Assembly (NCBI GenBank): GCA_964429355.1
Contig: CAYSCH010000199.1
Coordinates: forward strand, 1-17,102
Length of the DNA stretch: 17,102 bases
Origin: JAAYAY01 sp964429355
GTDB taxonomy: Bacteria > Planctomycetota > Planctomycetia > Pirellulales > Thermoguttaceae
Direction: 5' to 3'
Part shown: in pieces, positions 9,825-17,055 of the stretch
How the letters are laid out: the number at the start of each line of letters is the position of its first letter
Position numbering within the stretch: the first letter of the stretch is position 1
The notes under the pieces: model-generated
Told to the model about the DNA's origin: nothing
What the model saw: the letters and a program-made list of their open reading frames with translations, nothing else
Databases searched by the model: none
Translations under genes and position numbers: made by a program

Positions 9825-10003
9825 TGGCCGACAACTCCATCACGCGGCTCAAGAGGCAGGGAGCAAGGCGCAGGGAAGGCGCAAGAAGGACAGAACGGGA
9901 GGAGGCAAAAATATGGAGGGGGAGGGGTATTCCGAATCGCCTCGTGCCTCAGCCAGGTGAATCAATAGGCCGTTGGTTTTCAGGAAATTCCTTACTCTGG
10001 CTA
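9825..10003. other. Purine-rich spacer with no gene
   Basis: The bases after the methyltransferase are strongly purine-biased on the plus strand (for example AGGCAGGGAGCAAGGCGCAG near 9854). They resemble, in reverse complement, the pyrimidine-rich spacer at the right end of the window. No credible coding potential was seen. Confidence 0.5.
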
Positions 10004-10032
10004 TTGCAGTAATCGTCGACTATTGTTATAGT
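10004..10032 (+). promoter_or_regulatory. Sigma-70-like promoter with an overlapping dyad (candidate BlaI operator)
   Basis: TTGCAG (10004-10009) and TATAGT (10027-10032) are separated by exactly 17 bases. The inverted repeat ACTAT-TGTT-ATAGT (10019-10032) overlaps the -10 element. BlaI/MecI-type repressors bind short dyads of the form TACTA/TAGTA over promoters, so this is a plausible autoregulatory operator for the BlaI-BlaR1 locus just downstream. The assignment is inference, and the scaffold gap lies 54 bases further on. Confidence 0.5.
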
Positions 10033-10085
10033 TCACTCGGTCGTGATGAACATGCGGCGGTGTCGCAGTCCAGCGGTGGGAGCCC

Positions 10086-10095
10086 NNNNNNNNNN
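10086..10095. other. Assembly gap (10 Ns)
   Basis: Ten unresolved bases mark a scaffold join of arbitrary length. The reading frame cannot be trusted across it, and sequence such as the start of the BlaI or HAD gene may be missing. Confidence 0.98.
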
Positions 10096-10582
10096 CACTC
10101 TGGCCGGCATGAACGCGGTCAACGCCATGCTGTCCGCGCGCGGACTGCCGCCCGTCAGTCTGGCGCGCTACCGCGCGACCTTTGGCTTTCCTGTGCTGGA
10201 TTTTTACCGCGCGGTCGGCTTCAGTCTCGAAACTGAGGATTGGGACGCCATGGCCTGCGCGTTCCACCGCAATTTCCTGGCCGACACGACCATCCGGACC
10301 GTGCTTTCCAAGTTGCGTGAGAAGGGATACCTCGAACTGGTGCCCACCACCGATCGGCGCTATCGCATGCGGCCGGCAGTGGACCGCCAGTCGGTGGCGG
10401 GGCGGCGGCTCGAGCAACTGGTTTCGGTCCTGTTTGGCGACTCGGCCCACGAGGCGATTCTCTACCTGTTGAAGGATGAGAACCTGAAACTCGAGGAGTT
10501 GGAGGAGATTCACAGCCAGATCGAAGAGCGTCGCTGCAAGCTGCAAACGAACGAAGATCGCCGCCGGACTGGCCGGTCCTAG
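10096..10582 (+). pseudogene. Chimeric ORF: HAD-phosphatase fragment fused in frame to the C-terminal half of a BlaI-family repressor
   Basis: After the Ns one frame runs to TAG 10580-10582. The first part (10096 to about 10285) reads TLAGMNAVNAMLSARGLPPV, then RYRATFGFPVLDFYRAVGF. This is typical of the cap region following motif I of phosphoglycolate-phosphatase-like HAD hydrolases; the motif-I aspartates and motifs II-IV are missing. From about 10286 the sequence switches to BlaI/MecI/CopY type: TTIRTVLSKLREKGYLELVP (recognition helix and wing), then the dimerisation region with VLFGDSAHEAILYLLKDE and LEELEEIHSQIEE. The BlaI N-terminal helices are absent. As BlaI is normally paired with the M56 gene downstream, the BlaI half belongs here. 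The HAD half may come from a misassembly at the gap or a real deletion. As it stands it is probably not a functional repressor. Confidence 0.75.
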
Positions 10583-10678
10583 TGCTCTGTCACAGCCTGA
10601 TTTTGGGGTCACTGGCGTAGAATCATGCGACAATCGCCGAGTCGTTCGATCCCAATTCTTAGCTGAGACAAAGCACGA
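10580..10678. mobile_element. Palindromic MITE-like element
   Basis: A left arm (10582-10610, beginning GTGCTCTGTC) and a right arm (10648-10676, ending GACAAAGCAC) match as inverted repeats at about 20 of 29 positions. The inner bases continue the dyad (ACTGGCG against CGCCGAGT). The roughly 95-base unit fills most of the spacer between BlaI and the M56 gene and contributes the BlaI stop codon. No transposase is present. Alternatively it is a structured RNA or attenuator in the bla-type operon leader. Confidence 0.5.
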
Positions 10679-10720
10679 GCCTGGCTTGCCCGACCCCAGA
10701 TTCTGATCTTGAACCAGCGT

Positions 10721-10726
10721 GAGGGG
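10721..10726 (+). promoter_or_regulatory. Ribosome binding site of the M56 gene
   Basis: GAGGGG sits seven bases before ATG 10734. It overlaps the upstream in-frame GTG at 10719, which argues against that GTG being the start. Confidence 0.65.
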
Positions 10727-10733
10727 AAAAGCG

Positions 10734-13700
10734 ATGAATGGCGAGTGGATGAGGCTGGTCCTGGACGCCGCCGGAGAGCGCCTGCTGCTGGCGTCAATGG
10801 ATGTTGCGATCCTCGCAGTCCTGGTGTGGGGACTGTTGCACGTGTTTCGCCGCTGTCCGCCGCGTCTGGCCGGACTGCTGTGGCTGCTGGTTCTGGCAAA
10901 GCCGCTGCTGACGCTCGCCCTCGGGCCGGCGGCCAGCCTGCTGGTGATCTCGCTGCCCCGCAGTGTCGCCAGCCGATCCGCATCGGCGTCTGATCCGGCC
11001 GGCGCTGCCGCCGGCAGTCCGGCGTTGGATTCTCCGGGCCGCCCCCAAAACGCCCCATCGCCTCCCGTGAGCCCCTGGGACGCTGGCCCATCGGCCACGG
11101 CCAGCGCCGACGAACGACAGGCGGCACAGACCGAAATGCCGGGAGAAATCGATCCGCTGGGTGCCGAGTCCGCCCCATCGCCGGCGGCAGAGGGCGCTGC
11201 ACCGATCGTGGAGCGGCCGGGCGGCAACTCCTCGCTGAGCCCAGCGCTGCCGGGCCCGTTGCCGGATGCCGAAAAGGGGAGCGACACCCTTGCAGAATCC
11301 CCCGCCGGCCTTCGGACCGAAGGACCGAGCGGAACGGCGATCTCCCGCTGGCTCTGCGCCAAGTGGCGCATGGCCGTTGCCCTCATGTGGATGGCAGGCG
11401 CCGCCTGGAGCACGGCAGTGATGAGTGCCCGTTGCCTCCGCATGCGACGCAGGATCGCGCTCTGCCCGGCGGCCGATCGCGGCCTCGAGGCGATCTATGC
11501 AGACGTTCTTCGGGAAATGGGCTACCGGCGCCGTCCGGCGCGGCTGGTGGTTGGGGAGTTCTTCACATCCCCGGCGCTGGTGGATTGCTGGCAGCCGGCG
11601 ATCGTGCTGCCCGGGTGGTTCGTCGAGCAGAGCAGCGATTCTCAACTTCGCTGGACGCTGAAGCACGAAGTGGCCCACCTGCTGCACGCCGACCACTGGG
11701 CCGACCTGGTCCGCCGCACGGCAAGAGCCCTGTTCTTCTTTCACCCGGCCATCCGCCTGGCGGCACGGCGGTGGGAGGAAGCGGCCGAGGCTGCCTGCGA
11801 TCGCGCACTGGTCCGTAGCGAGCAGGATGTGGTCGACTACAGCGATTGCCTGCTGTGGATTGTCGAGCGCGTCGGTTCCAGACGCATCCCGGCAGCCGCC
11901 GAGGGGCTGTTTGCCACACAGAGACAGATCCAACGCCGCATCGGCCGCCTGCTCGCCCTGACGTCGGCCGACTTTGGCCCGCTCCGGCGGCGCAGCTACG
12001 CCCTGTTGCTGCCGGCCATCGTGCTGGCACTCTCCGGGTTTTCGCTCGGGCAGCCGCCGGCCGAACCGGTCGAGGCACAAGCCGGGCCCCAGGCCGCGTC
12101 TGCGCCCCAGGCCGCGCCTGCACCCCAGGACGTGCCGGCCCCCCGGCCGGAGCCGGTATCCGCAGCCGGCCCCGGCTCGGTGCTCGACAGTCTCGTAGCG
12201 GCCCTCCACAGCACGGCAGCACAGGCGGCCACAGGGCCCTCCAAGTCCAGGCACGACGCCGAAACGACCGAGCTGTTGGCCAGGATCCTCGAGGCGAATC
12301 GTTTCTGGTTCGAAGGCCCGCCGCGGCAGACACCCGGCTATCGCTACACGTTCGTTCACCGCAACGGCAAGCGGCAGGAGTTCGAAGTCGCCGATCCGCA
12401 ATCGGCCGGCGCCTCGGTCAGGCAAGGCATCACCTACGCGCCGCTGGCCGCCGTCCTGCTCAGGGCCCTGGTCGATTCCGGTTCCAGCGCGGCCCACGTC
12501 GAGGGAGTGGAACGGTCTGACGCGGAAATCCGGATCCGTTTCCGGACCGATGGTTCGCTTGGGTCGAGGCTCGGCGGAGGTGTGTCCGGAAGCTGGCAGG
12601 GCTACATCTACTACAAGCTGGGCGATGGCGTGCTTCGCCTCGACGCCAAGACGCTCCTGCCGATCGAATTGACGTCGACCTGGCGGGACGCCAAACGCAA
12701 TGAGGAGACGCTGGTGACCGAGCGTTTGAGCGAGCCGGTCGAGGTGGCTGACGGGCATTGGGTCCCCTTGCGGGTCGAGGCGGTCCGCCAGGAAAACACT
12801 TCCAGCGCCGGCGAGGCGAAAAACGAGAACAGCAGCCGCTTTGACTGGACCTTCAAGGTCTACCAGCCGGGCCTTTGGCTCTTCGATGCCGAACTGGCCG
12901 CCGACGCCACCGCAACGGGTTACCACCTGGAAGACCTGGTGATCGGCGGCGTCCAGAAGCCGCAGCCCCAGGCGTCGAGCGCCGCGCTGGCCGCCATCGA
13001 GAAGTCCAAGGCCGCGCTGGCCGGACTGGTCCGCCAGTACGTCGAGGCCAACCGGGCCTGGCTGCTCCCCGACCTGGCAAAACGCAAAGGACTGGTCTAC
13101 GACTACACCCAGGAAGACGGCTATCGCGAGCGCATCACCTTTGATCGCGACGGCAACGTTCTGGTGCACCTGGTGTCGGACCGGCAGTCCAGCAAGTCCC
13201 CCTCCTCGGGCCAACTCCACCTCTTCACCGCCGACGGCCGCGAAGCCAACGGCATGGCCGGCGAGCCCTTCCTGACGGTCCGCCCGGCCGATCCGGCGTC
13301 GACCAGCCCCTTCTCGGGGCGGAAGATGCTGAACAATCTGGCCACCGGCTGGGGCTGGGAATGTGCCTCCATGCGGCTGGCCCGAGGGGCCGACGATTTT
13401 GCGATCACCGTCGACGAGAAATCGGAAGATCAGGCCTGGAAGATGGTCCTCCGCCCCTTGCGCAACAGGCCCACTCTCCATCTCGGCACGATGCTGCGGT
13501 TCATTTCCTGGGCCTATCTGCCCAATTGGTCGTTCGATCGCTGCGAGATCCGTATCGATCGAAAGGGCCGGTTGCCCCTGGAAGAACGCTATTTCCAGGA
13601 GGGCAAGGATCAGCCGATCTGCACCATCCGCTTTGAAGACTGGCTCGATACGCCCGAGGGAAAAGCGCCCGGCAAGGTCGTCGGCCGTGCCACCTACCAG

Positions 13701-15944
13701 AAGCGGGGCCAGTCCAAGGAGATCGAAGAGGTCTTTGACTTTACCGGAAAGTATCGCGTCACCGAGACCGGCATTTTGCTCCTCGACGAGGTGGCCAGCA
13801 CGTTCGCCACCCAGAACAGCGGGTCGACCGGCCGGGTGGCGATCGTCAAGCCGTCCGAAGACGACGGCGGGCTTATCCAGAAAACGCTCAAACAGGTCGA
13901 AGCGACCGCCGACTTCCTGGCCCACGTGGAACAGCCCCCGCAGGGGCGCAGCACGACCGTGCCCTGCCGCTGGGGTGAAGAAGCACCCGTCTGGCTCAAC
14001 GGCAAGTACGAGCACCAGGCCACTGGCCAGGGCGAAGATAGCGAGGAGCCGCCGTTTGTCATCTATCGCAACAACCTGGGCATCCGGAGCCTTCGGCCCG
14101 AAGTGCTCGCCGACGGGAAGGTCCGCGTCACGGTCGACGTCTACTCGACCATCTACTATCAAGGCTACAGCTTTGAGGTGACCGTCGCGCTGCTCGACGG
14201 CCAGGGCCGCAGCCTGGCCGCGCAGACCGCCGCGGAATCTACCAAGACCATGGGCCAGCCGGAGCAGAAGCCGGTCGTGCTGGATTTTGGCGTACCAGTC
14301 CAGTCGGACCAGGTGGCCTCGATCGCTGTCGCCCTGAAGGTTAAACGCCAGTGGGGAAGCCATCACTTCCGCGGAATGTGGATGAGAGACGGAGACAGTA
14401 ACGATCGCCAAACGTCCTGTTTCCCCGGCGCGCGGGATTGGGGTCCCGAGCAGGCGATGGGCGAGCCGGACAGTCGCCACATCGGCGGCGACTACAAGCA
14501 CGCCTGGTCGCCTCTGACGCCGGACGGTCAGCAGGAATGGTTGGAACTCAGCTACCGGGAGCCGGTCCGCGCGGTTGGCGTCAACGTCTACGAAACGCTC
14601 GGCCCCGGCGCCGTCCACAAGGTGACCTGCTACAGCGCTTCAGGCAAGGAGCAGGTTGCCTGGGAGGGCAACGACCCCACGCCGGCCGATACGCAGCTTG
14701 CACTGGGCGTTTCCAGGATCCGCTTCAACGAGACGGTGGAGACCGACCGGGTGCGGATCTGGCTCGATTCGCCCGCCGTGAAGGGATGGAACGAGATCGA
14801 CGCGGTGGGCCTGGTCGAAGCCGCGGAAGGCTCTTCCGAACGGGAACACTGGGCCCGCGACGCCGCGGCGAGCAGCACTTTTGCCGAGGGCGAACGTCCG
14901 GATACGATCACCTATGAGTACGACGGGCCCCATACGGAATTGAAGTACGACGACGGTTTCCACGACTGGATGCGGAGCTTGGGGGGCGGCCAGTGGCAGG
15001 TCGTCCGGTTCACGCGTCCCAAGAACACTCCCTATCTGGATGCCGTGCGGGTCCTGGCTTCGAGCTACGGTTCCCGGCCCCGAAATACAGCGTTCTACAT
15101 CCTCGACCAGGACATGAAGGTCCTCCAGGAGTTGCCCAGCGAAACGAGGATCCGGTCTTCCGGGCCCATGCACTGGTTTGTCTTTCATGCCCCCTCGGTC
15201 GAGGTGCCGGAGACCTTCCACGTGGCCTTCCAGTTCAACAGCCAGCAGTATGGGGGCATTTACGTGGCCACGCGCCGGCTGGCCGAAGGCGAGGACGGGC
15301 AATCGTTCACCTGCAGCCCCGGCCAGGACCTGAAGCCGCTCGAAGTCGACGGCGCCGGCTACGCCTGGATGATCCGCGCCTATCTGTCAGAGACGCCTGA
15401 CGAGAAGGCGCGAAAGGACGACGAACTTCGCCGGCAGCGCGAGGCGGCCCAGGCGGCCATCAACGCCAAGGGCCCGGGCTGGAGCCCGGCCCAGGCGACC
15501 GGCGCGCCCGATGCCTACGAGCTGCCGACCGGCGGCGACCGGCAGTCGGCCTGGGCGTCGCAGTCCCAGGACGATCAGGCCGAATGGCTCGAGCTTGTGT
15601 ACGCAAAGCGGGTCAACGCGATCGGTGTCGACATTTACGAGACCTTCAATCCGGGGGCCGTCCACAAGGTGACCGTCGTGGAGCCCGGCGGCATCGAGAA
15701 GACCGGGTGGGAAGGCACGGACCCGACCCCCGCCGCCATCGCGGGCGGCAAGGGGATTTCTAGAATCCGCTTCGACCAGCCGATCCAGGCCGATCGCATC
15801 CTCCTCCATCTGGATTCCGTCTGCGTGAAAGGCTGGAACGAGATCGACGCTGTCGGGCTGGTCGAGTCGGCCGGCAGTGTCCTCTGGGCCGAGAAGGCCG
15901 AGGCCAGCAGCACCTACGCCAGCCGGGGCCCTTCGCAGCGGTAG
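10734..15944 (+). CDS. BlaR1-like M56 metalloprotease-sensor with a giant extracytoplasmic tail
   Basis: The ATG at 10734 is chosen over an in-frame GTG at 10719, because GAGGGG lies seven bases upstream; the product has 1736 residues. TM1 (about 18-38) and TM2 (about 45-70) are followed by a Pro/Ala/Ser-rich stretch (about 75-205) and TM3 (about 210-231). The M56 zinc site HEVAH (311-315) comes next, with the third ligand in EAACD (Glu352) and the family's aromatic-HP motif at FFFHP (334-338). TM4 is about 421-439. The rest, about 1250 residues, should lie outside the cytoplasm: an Ala/Pro/Gln linker, two regions opened by EANRxW (520, 771), several beta-rich parts, and two discoidin-like repeats (about 1229-1362 and 1577-1714) with another planctomycete-type beta domain between them. 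M56 proteins sense ligands and trigger BlaI inactivation. The ligand here is unknown; a glycan or surface polymer is plausible. Confidence 0.9.
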   Translation: MNGEWMRLVLDAAGERLLLASMDVAILAVLVWGLLHVFRRCPPRLAGLLWLLVLAKPLLTLALGPAASLLVISLPRSVASRSASASDPAGAAAGSPALDSPGRPQNAPSPPVSPWDAGPSATASADERQAAQTEMPGEIDPLGAESAPSPAAEGAAPIVERPGGNSSLSPALPGPLPDAEKGSDTLAESPAGLRTEGPSGTAISRWLCAKWRMAVALMWMAGAAWSTAVMSARCLRMRRRIALCPAADRGLEAIYADVLREMGYRRRPARLVVGEFFTSPALVDCWQPAIVLPGWFVEQSSDSQLRWTLKHEVAHLLHADHWADLVRRTARALFFFHPAIRLAARRWEEAAEAACDRALVRSEQDVVDYSDCLLWIVERVGSRRIPAAAEGLFATQRQIQRRIGRLLALTSADFGPLRRRSYALLLPAIVLALSGFSLGQPPAEPVEAQAGPQAASAPQAAPAPQDVPAPRPEPVSAAGPGSVLDSLVAALHSTAAQAATGPSKSRHDAETTELLARILEANRFWFEGPPRQTPGYRYTFVHRNGKRQEFEVADPQSAGASVRQGITYAPLAAVLLRALVDSGSSAAHVEGVERSDAEIRIRFRTDGSLGSRLGGGVSGSWQGYIYYKLGDGVLRLDAKTLLPIELTSTWRDAKRNEETLVTERLSEPVEVADGHWVPLRVEAVRQENTSSAGEAKNENSSRFDWTFKVYQPGLWLFDAELAADATATGYHLEDLVIGGVQKPQPQASSAALAAIEKSKAALAGLVRQYVEANRAWLLPDLAKRKGLVYDYTQEDGYRERITFDRDGNVLVHLVSDRQSSKSPSSGQLHLFTADGREANGMAGEPFLTVRPADPASTSPFSGRKMLNNLATGWGWECASMRLARGADDFAITVDEKSEDQAWKMVLRPLRNRPTLHLGTMLRFISWAYLPNWSFDRCEIRIDRKGRLPLEERYFQEGKDQPICTIRFEDWLDTPEGKAPGKVVGRATYQKRGQSKEIEEVFDFTGKYRVTETGILLLDEVASTFATQNSGSTGRVAIVKPSEDDGGLIQKTLKQVEATADFLAHVEQPPQGRSTTVPCRWGEEAPVWLNGKYEHQATGQGEDSEEPPFVIYRNNLGIRSLRPEVLADGKVRVTVDVYSTIYYQGYSFEVTVALLDGQGRSLAAQTAAESTKTMGQPEQKPVVLDFGVPVQSDQVASIAVALKVKRQWGSHHFRGMWMRDGDSNDRQTSCFPGARDWGPEQAMGEPDSRHIGGDYKHAWSPLTPDGQQEWLELSYREPVRAVGVNVYETLGPGAVHKVTCYSASGKEQVAWEGNDPTPADTQLALGVSRIRFNETVETDRVRIWLDSPAVKGWNEIDAVGLVEAAEGSSEREHWARDAAASSTFAEGERPDTITYEYDGPHTELKYDDGFHDWMRSLGGGQWQVVRFTRPKNTPYLDAVRVLASSYGSRPRNTAFYILDQDMKVLQELPSETRIRSSGPMHWFVFHAPSVEVPETFHVAFQFNSQQYGGIYVATRRLAEGEDGQSFTCSPGQDLKPLEVDGAGYAWMIRAYLSETPDEKARKDDELRRQREAAQAAINAKGPGWSPAQATGAPDAYELPTGGDRQSAWASQSQDDQAEWLELVYAKRVNAIGVDIYETFNPGAVHKVTVVEPGGIEKTGWEGTDPTPAAIAGGKGISRIRFDQPIQADRILLHLDSVCVKGWNEIDAVGLVESAGSVLWAEKAEASSTYASRGPSQR
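14419..14820 (+). repeat. Discoidin-like domain, copy 1, in the M56 tail
   Basis: This segment encodes GPEQAMGEPD, YETLGPGAVHKVT, WEGNDPTPAD and VKGWNEIDAVGLVE in order. The same phrases recur in the second copy. The fold is probably an F5/8-type C-like beta sandwich used for carbohydrate or ligand binding (inference from the EIDAVGL ending and the WLEL/VYET strands). Confidence 0.7.
15463..15872 (+). repeat. Discoidin-like domain, copy 2, in the M56 tail
   Basis: This copy encodes SPAQATGAPD, YETFNPGAVHKVT, WEGTDPTPAA and VKGWNEIDAVGLVE, parallel to the copy about 1 kb upstream. The protein ends 23 residues later in a stretch (EASSTYASRGPSQR) that matches the linker after copy 1, so the gene may once have continued or simply ends after the second repeat. 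Confidence 0.7.
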
Positions 15945-15963
15945 GCGATCACGCAGACCTTCT

Positions 15964-15986
15964 CCAGGATCACGAGCCCTTCCTGG
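15964..15986 (+). terminator. Weak stem-loop after the M56 gene
   Basis: CCAGGA (15964-15969) and TCCTGG (15981-15986) form a perfect six-base stem with an 11-base loop about 20 bases past the stop codon. No U-tract follows, so the terminator role is only suggested by position. Confidence 0.25.
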
Positions 15987-16196
15987 GTATTTCGTATGAA
16001 CAGAGTTCGGGATCGCTCGCGCAGAGGGGCAGAGGACGGAAGTCAGGGATCACGGGAGAGAGGCGCAAACAAAGAAACACGAATTCTGGATGCTCGAGGT
16101 TCCAAGGCAGCGGTTTGGGGCTTGGAATTGGGCAAACCAGGGCTTCCAGACTTCAAAATCACGGCCTGTGAGCCAGTAGCATGAAGGAAATGTCAC

Positions 16197-16535
16197 ATGT
16201 CCGAGTGTAAGCGTGCTTCTGTACCCCCAAGCCCAGGGATTAGGGGCACCTTGGAGATCTCCAGATGCTCCACAGGTATCTTCATCGGTGGTAACCCCGA
16301 CGGTCTTCGTTCTCTAGCCGAACTCCTGATCTGGCTCGCGAATGTCGATCAGGAGTCGCTTGCGATGCCAGATGGAGAACGCTGCCACGTGCATCTTCAT
16401 CCCAAGCCCTCGGAAGGTCCCGCCTCTCTGACGCGCTTTTCGGAAGAGACGGAACTGTGTCGACTTGATGCTAAGGGAACAGGTGATCTACCTGAGAGGT
16501 ATGATGCAGTATTGCCTGGGTCAGGCGTACCGTGA
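16197..16535 (+). CDS. Small conserved protein, 112 residues (intact copy 2); possible immunity-type protein
   Basis: ATG 16197 has AAGGAA seven bases upstream. After a short N-terminal stretch the product reads STGIFIGGNPDGLRSLAELL (a strand-turn-helix), IWLANVDQESLAMPDGERC, HVHLHPKPS (a His-rich strand), SEETELCRLDAKGTGDLPE and a short tail. It has no signal peptide or membrane helix, so it is probably a small cytoplasmic alpha/beta protein. A truncated relative lies at 6906-7133, and mostly synonymous differences between the two confirm that this frame is translated. I do not recognise the family with certainty. The G-N-P-x-G-L-x-x-L-A-x-x-L opening reminds me of small immunity proteins from polymorphic toxin systems (Imm32-like), at low confidence. 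It stands alone downstream of the M56 gene, with a terminator-like hairpin about 250 bases after it. Confidence 0.7.
   Translation: MSECKRASVPPSPGIRGTLEISRCSTGIFIGGNPDGLRSLAELLIWLANVDQESLAMPDGERCHVHLHPKPSEGPASLTRFSEETELCRLDAKGTGDLPERYDAVLPGSGVP
16305..16490 (+). repeat. Direct repeat shared with 6921-7124
   Basis: This segment and 6921-7124 are clearly homologous in the same orientation, 9.4 kb apart. They differ mainly at third codon positions and by an 18-base insertion in the left copy. Homology stops sharply at both ends. Confidence 0.85.
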
Positions 16536-16780
16536 GTGACGGAGCGGTTGAATGGGCTGGGCTGCTGAGGCCGGTCCCCAGCCGTCAAACTCCCACAGCG
16601 CGGGGATTGACAGTTGCCTGCCGGCAATTCAGGGCCGGTGACCCTGATCGACCGTTACATACGTAGTGTGGCACTGCCTGCTTGTTGGCAGTGTTTGAGA
16701 TGCCGCACAGGATCGTGCTGCCTCACCCGCAGACCAGCCTCGTATCTTCCCCTCCCAGCTTGGCCCTCCATCGGCACTGC
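16536..16780. other. Intergenic region with palindromes
   Basis: No gene is supported in this stretch. Its notable content is the nested hairpin at 16666-16708 and several short dyads built on TGCC/GGCA (for example TTGCCTGCCGGCAA near 16612). Confidence 0.45.
16666..16708. repeat. Nested hairpin (REP-like palindrome)
   Basis: The outer arms GTGTGGCA (16666-16673) and TGCCGCAC (16701-16708) pair at 7 of 8 positions, with the eighth a possible G-U in RNA. The inner arms CACTGCC (16672-16678) and GGCAGTG (16687-16693) pair perfectly. The two stems share two bases, so they are alternative or partly exclusive structures. Confidence 0.5.
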
Positions 16781-16810
16781 CCGGCAACTGCCAGTTGACG
16801 GTTTTCTTTT
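16781..16810 (+). terminator. Rho-independent terminator-like hairpin
   Basis: CCGGCAACT, loop GCC, then AGTTGACGG forms a nine-base stem with one mismatch, followed directly by TTTTCTTTT (16802-16810). It would end plus-strand transcription about 250 bases downstream of the small gene at 16197. Confidence 0.5.
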
Positions 16811-17055
16811 CCTCCGTCCTCTCTTCCTCGCCTGCAACGCTCGTCAACCTGCACGAACCGTCCGTCCTCCTGAAATTCCTCTGTCTCTCCGCGTCTCTGC
16901 GCGAGCCCCTTCCGTCCCTGCCGCCCTGCGCACTACGGCGCCCAATCTCAATCCAGCCCTCTGTCCCCCGTCTCCTGTCCCCTGCCCATCTTCAATCTCC
17001 CATCTCCGATCTTCCTCCTCCCTCCGTCCTCTGTCCCCTGGATTCCTCGCCTCTT
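16811..17055. repeat. Pyrimidine-rich spacer with recurring phrases
   Basis: The plus strand is almost all C/T with repeated phrases such as CCGTCC, CCTCTGTC, CTGTCCCC and CTCCGCGTCTCTGCGCG. Open frames through it give low-complexity Ser/Pro/Leu products with no domain, so I do not call a gene. Matching purine-rich phrases occur near 16020-16045 and 9850-9910. Confidence 0.55.

Noticed and set aside
10719..10733. GTG at 10719 as the start of the M56 gene
   Set aside because: It overlaps the Shine-Dalgarno GAGGGG that is correctly spaced for ATG 10734.
10794..14618. A 1274-codon minus-strand ORF antisense to the M56 gene
   Set aside because: It mirrors a high-GC coding sequence with strong third-position bias. 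The product is Arg/Gly/Ala/His-rich without domains, whereas the plus strand encodes clear M56 motifs.
15996..16184. 62-residue plus-strand ORF after the M56 gene
   Set aside because: It is a low-complexity Arg/Gly/Glu-rich translation of a purine-rich spacer.
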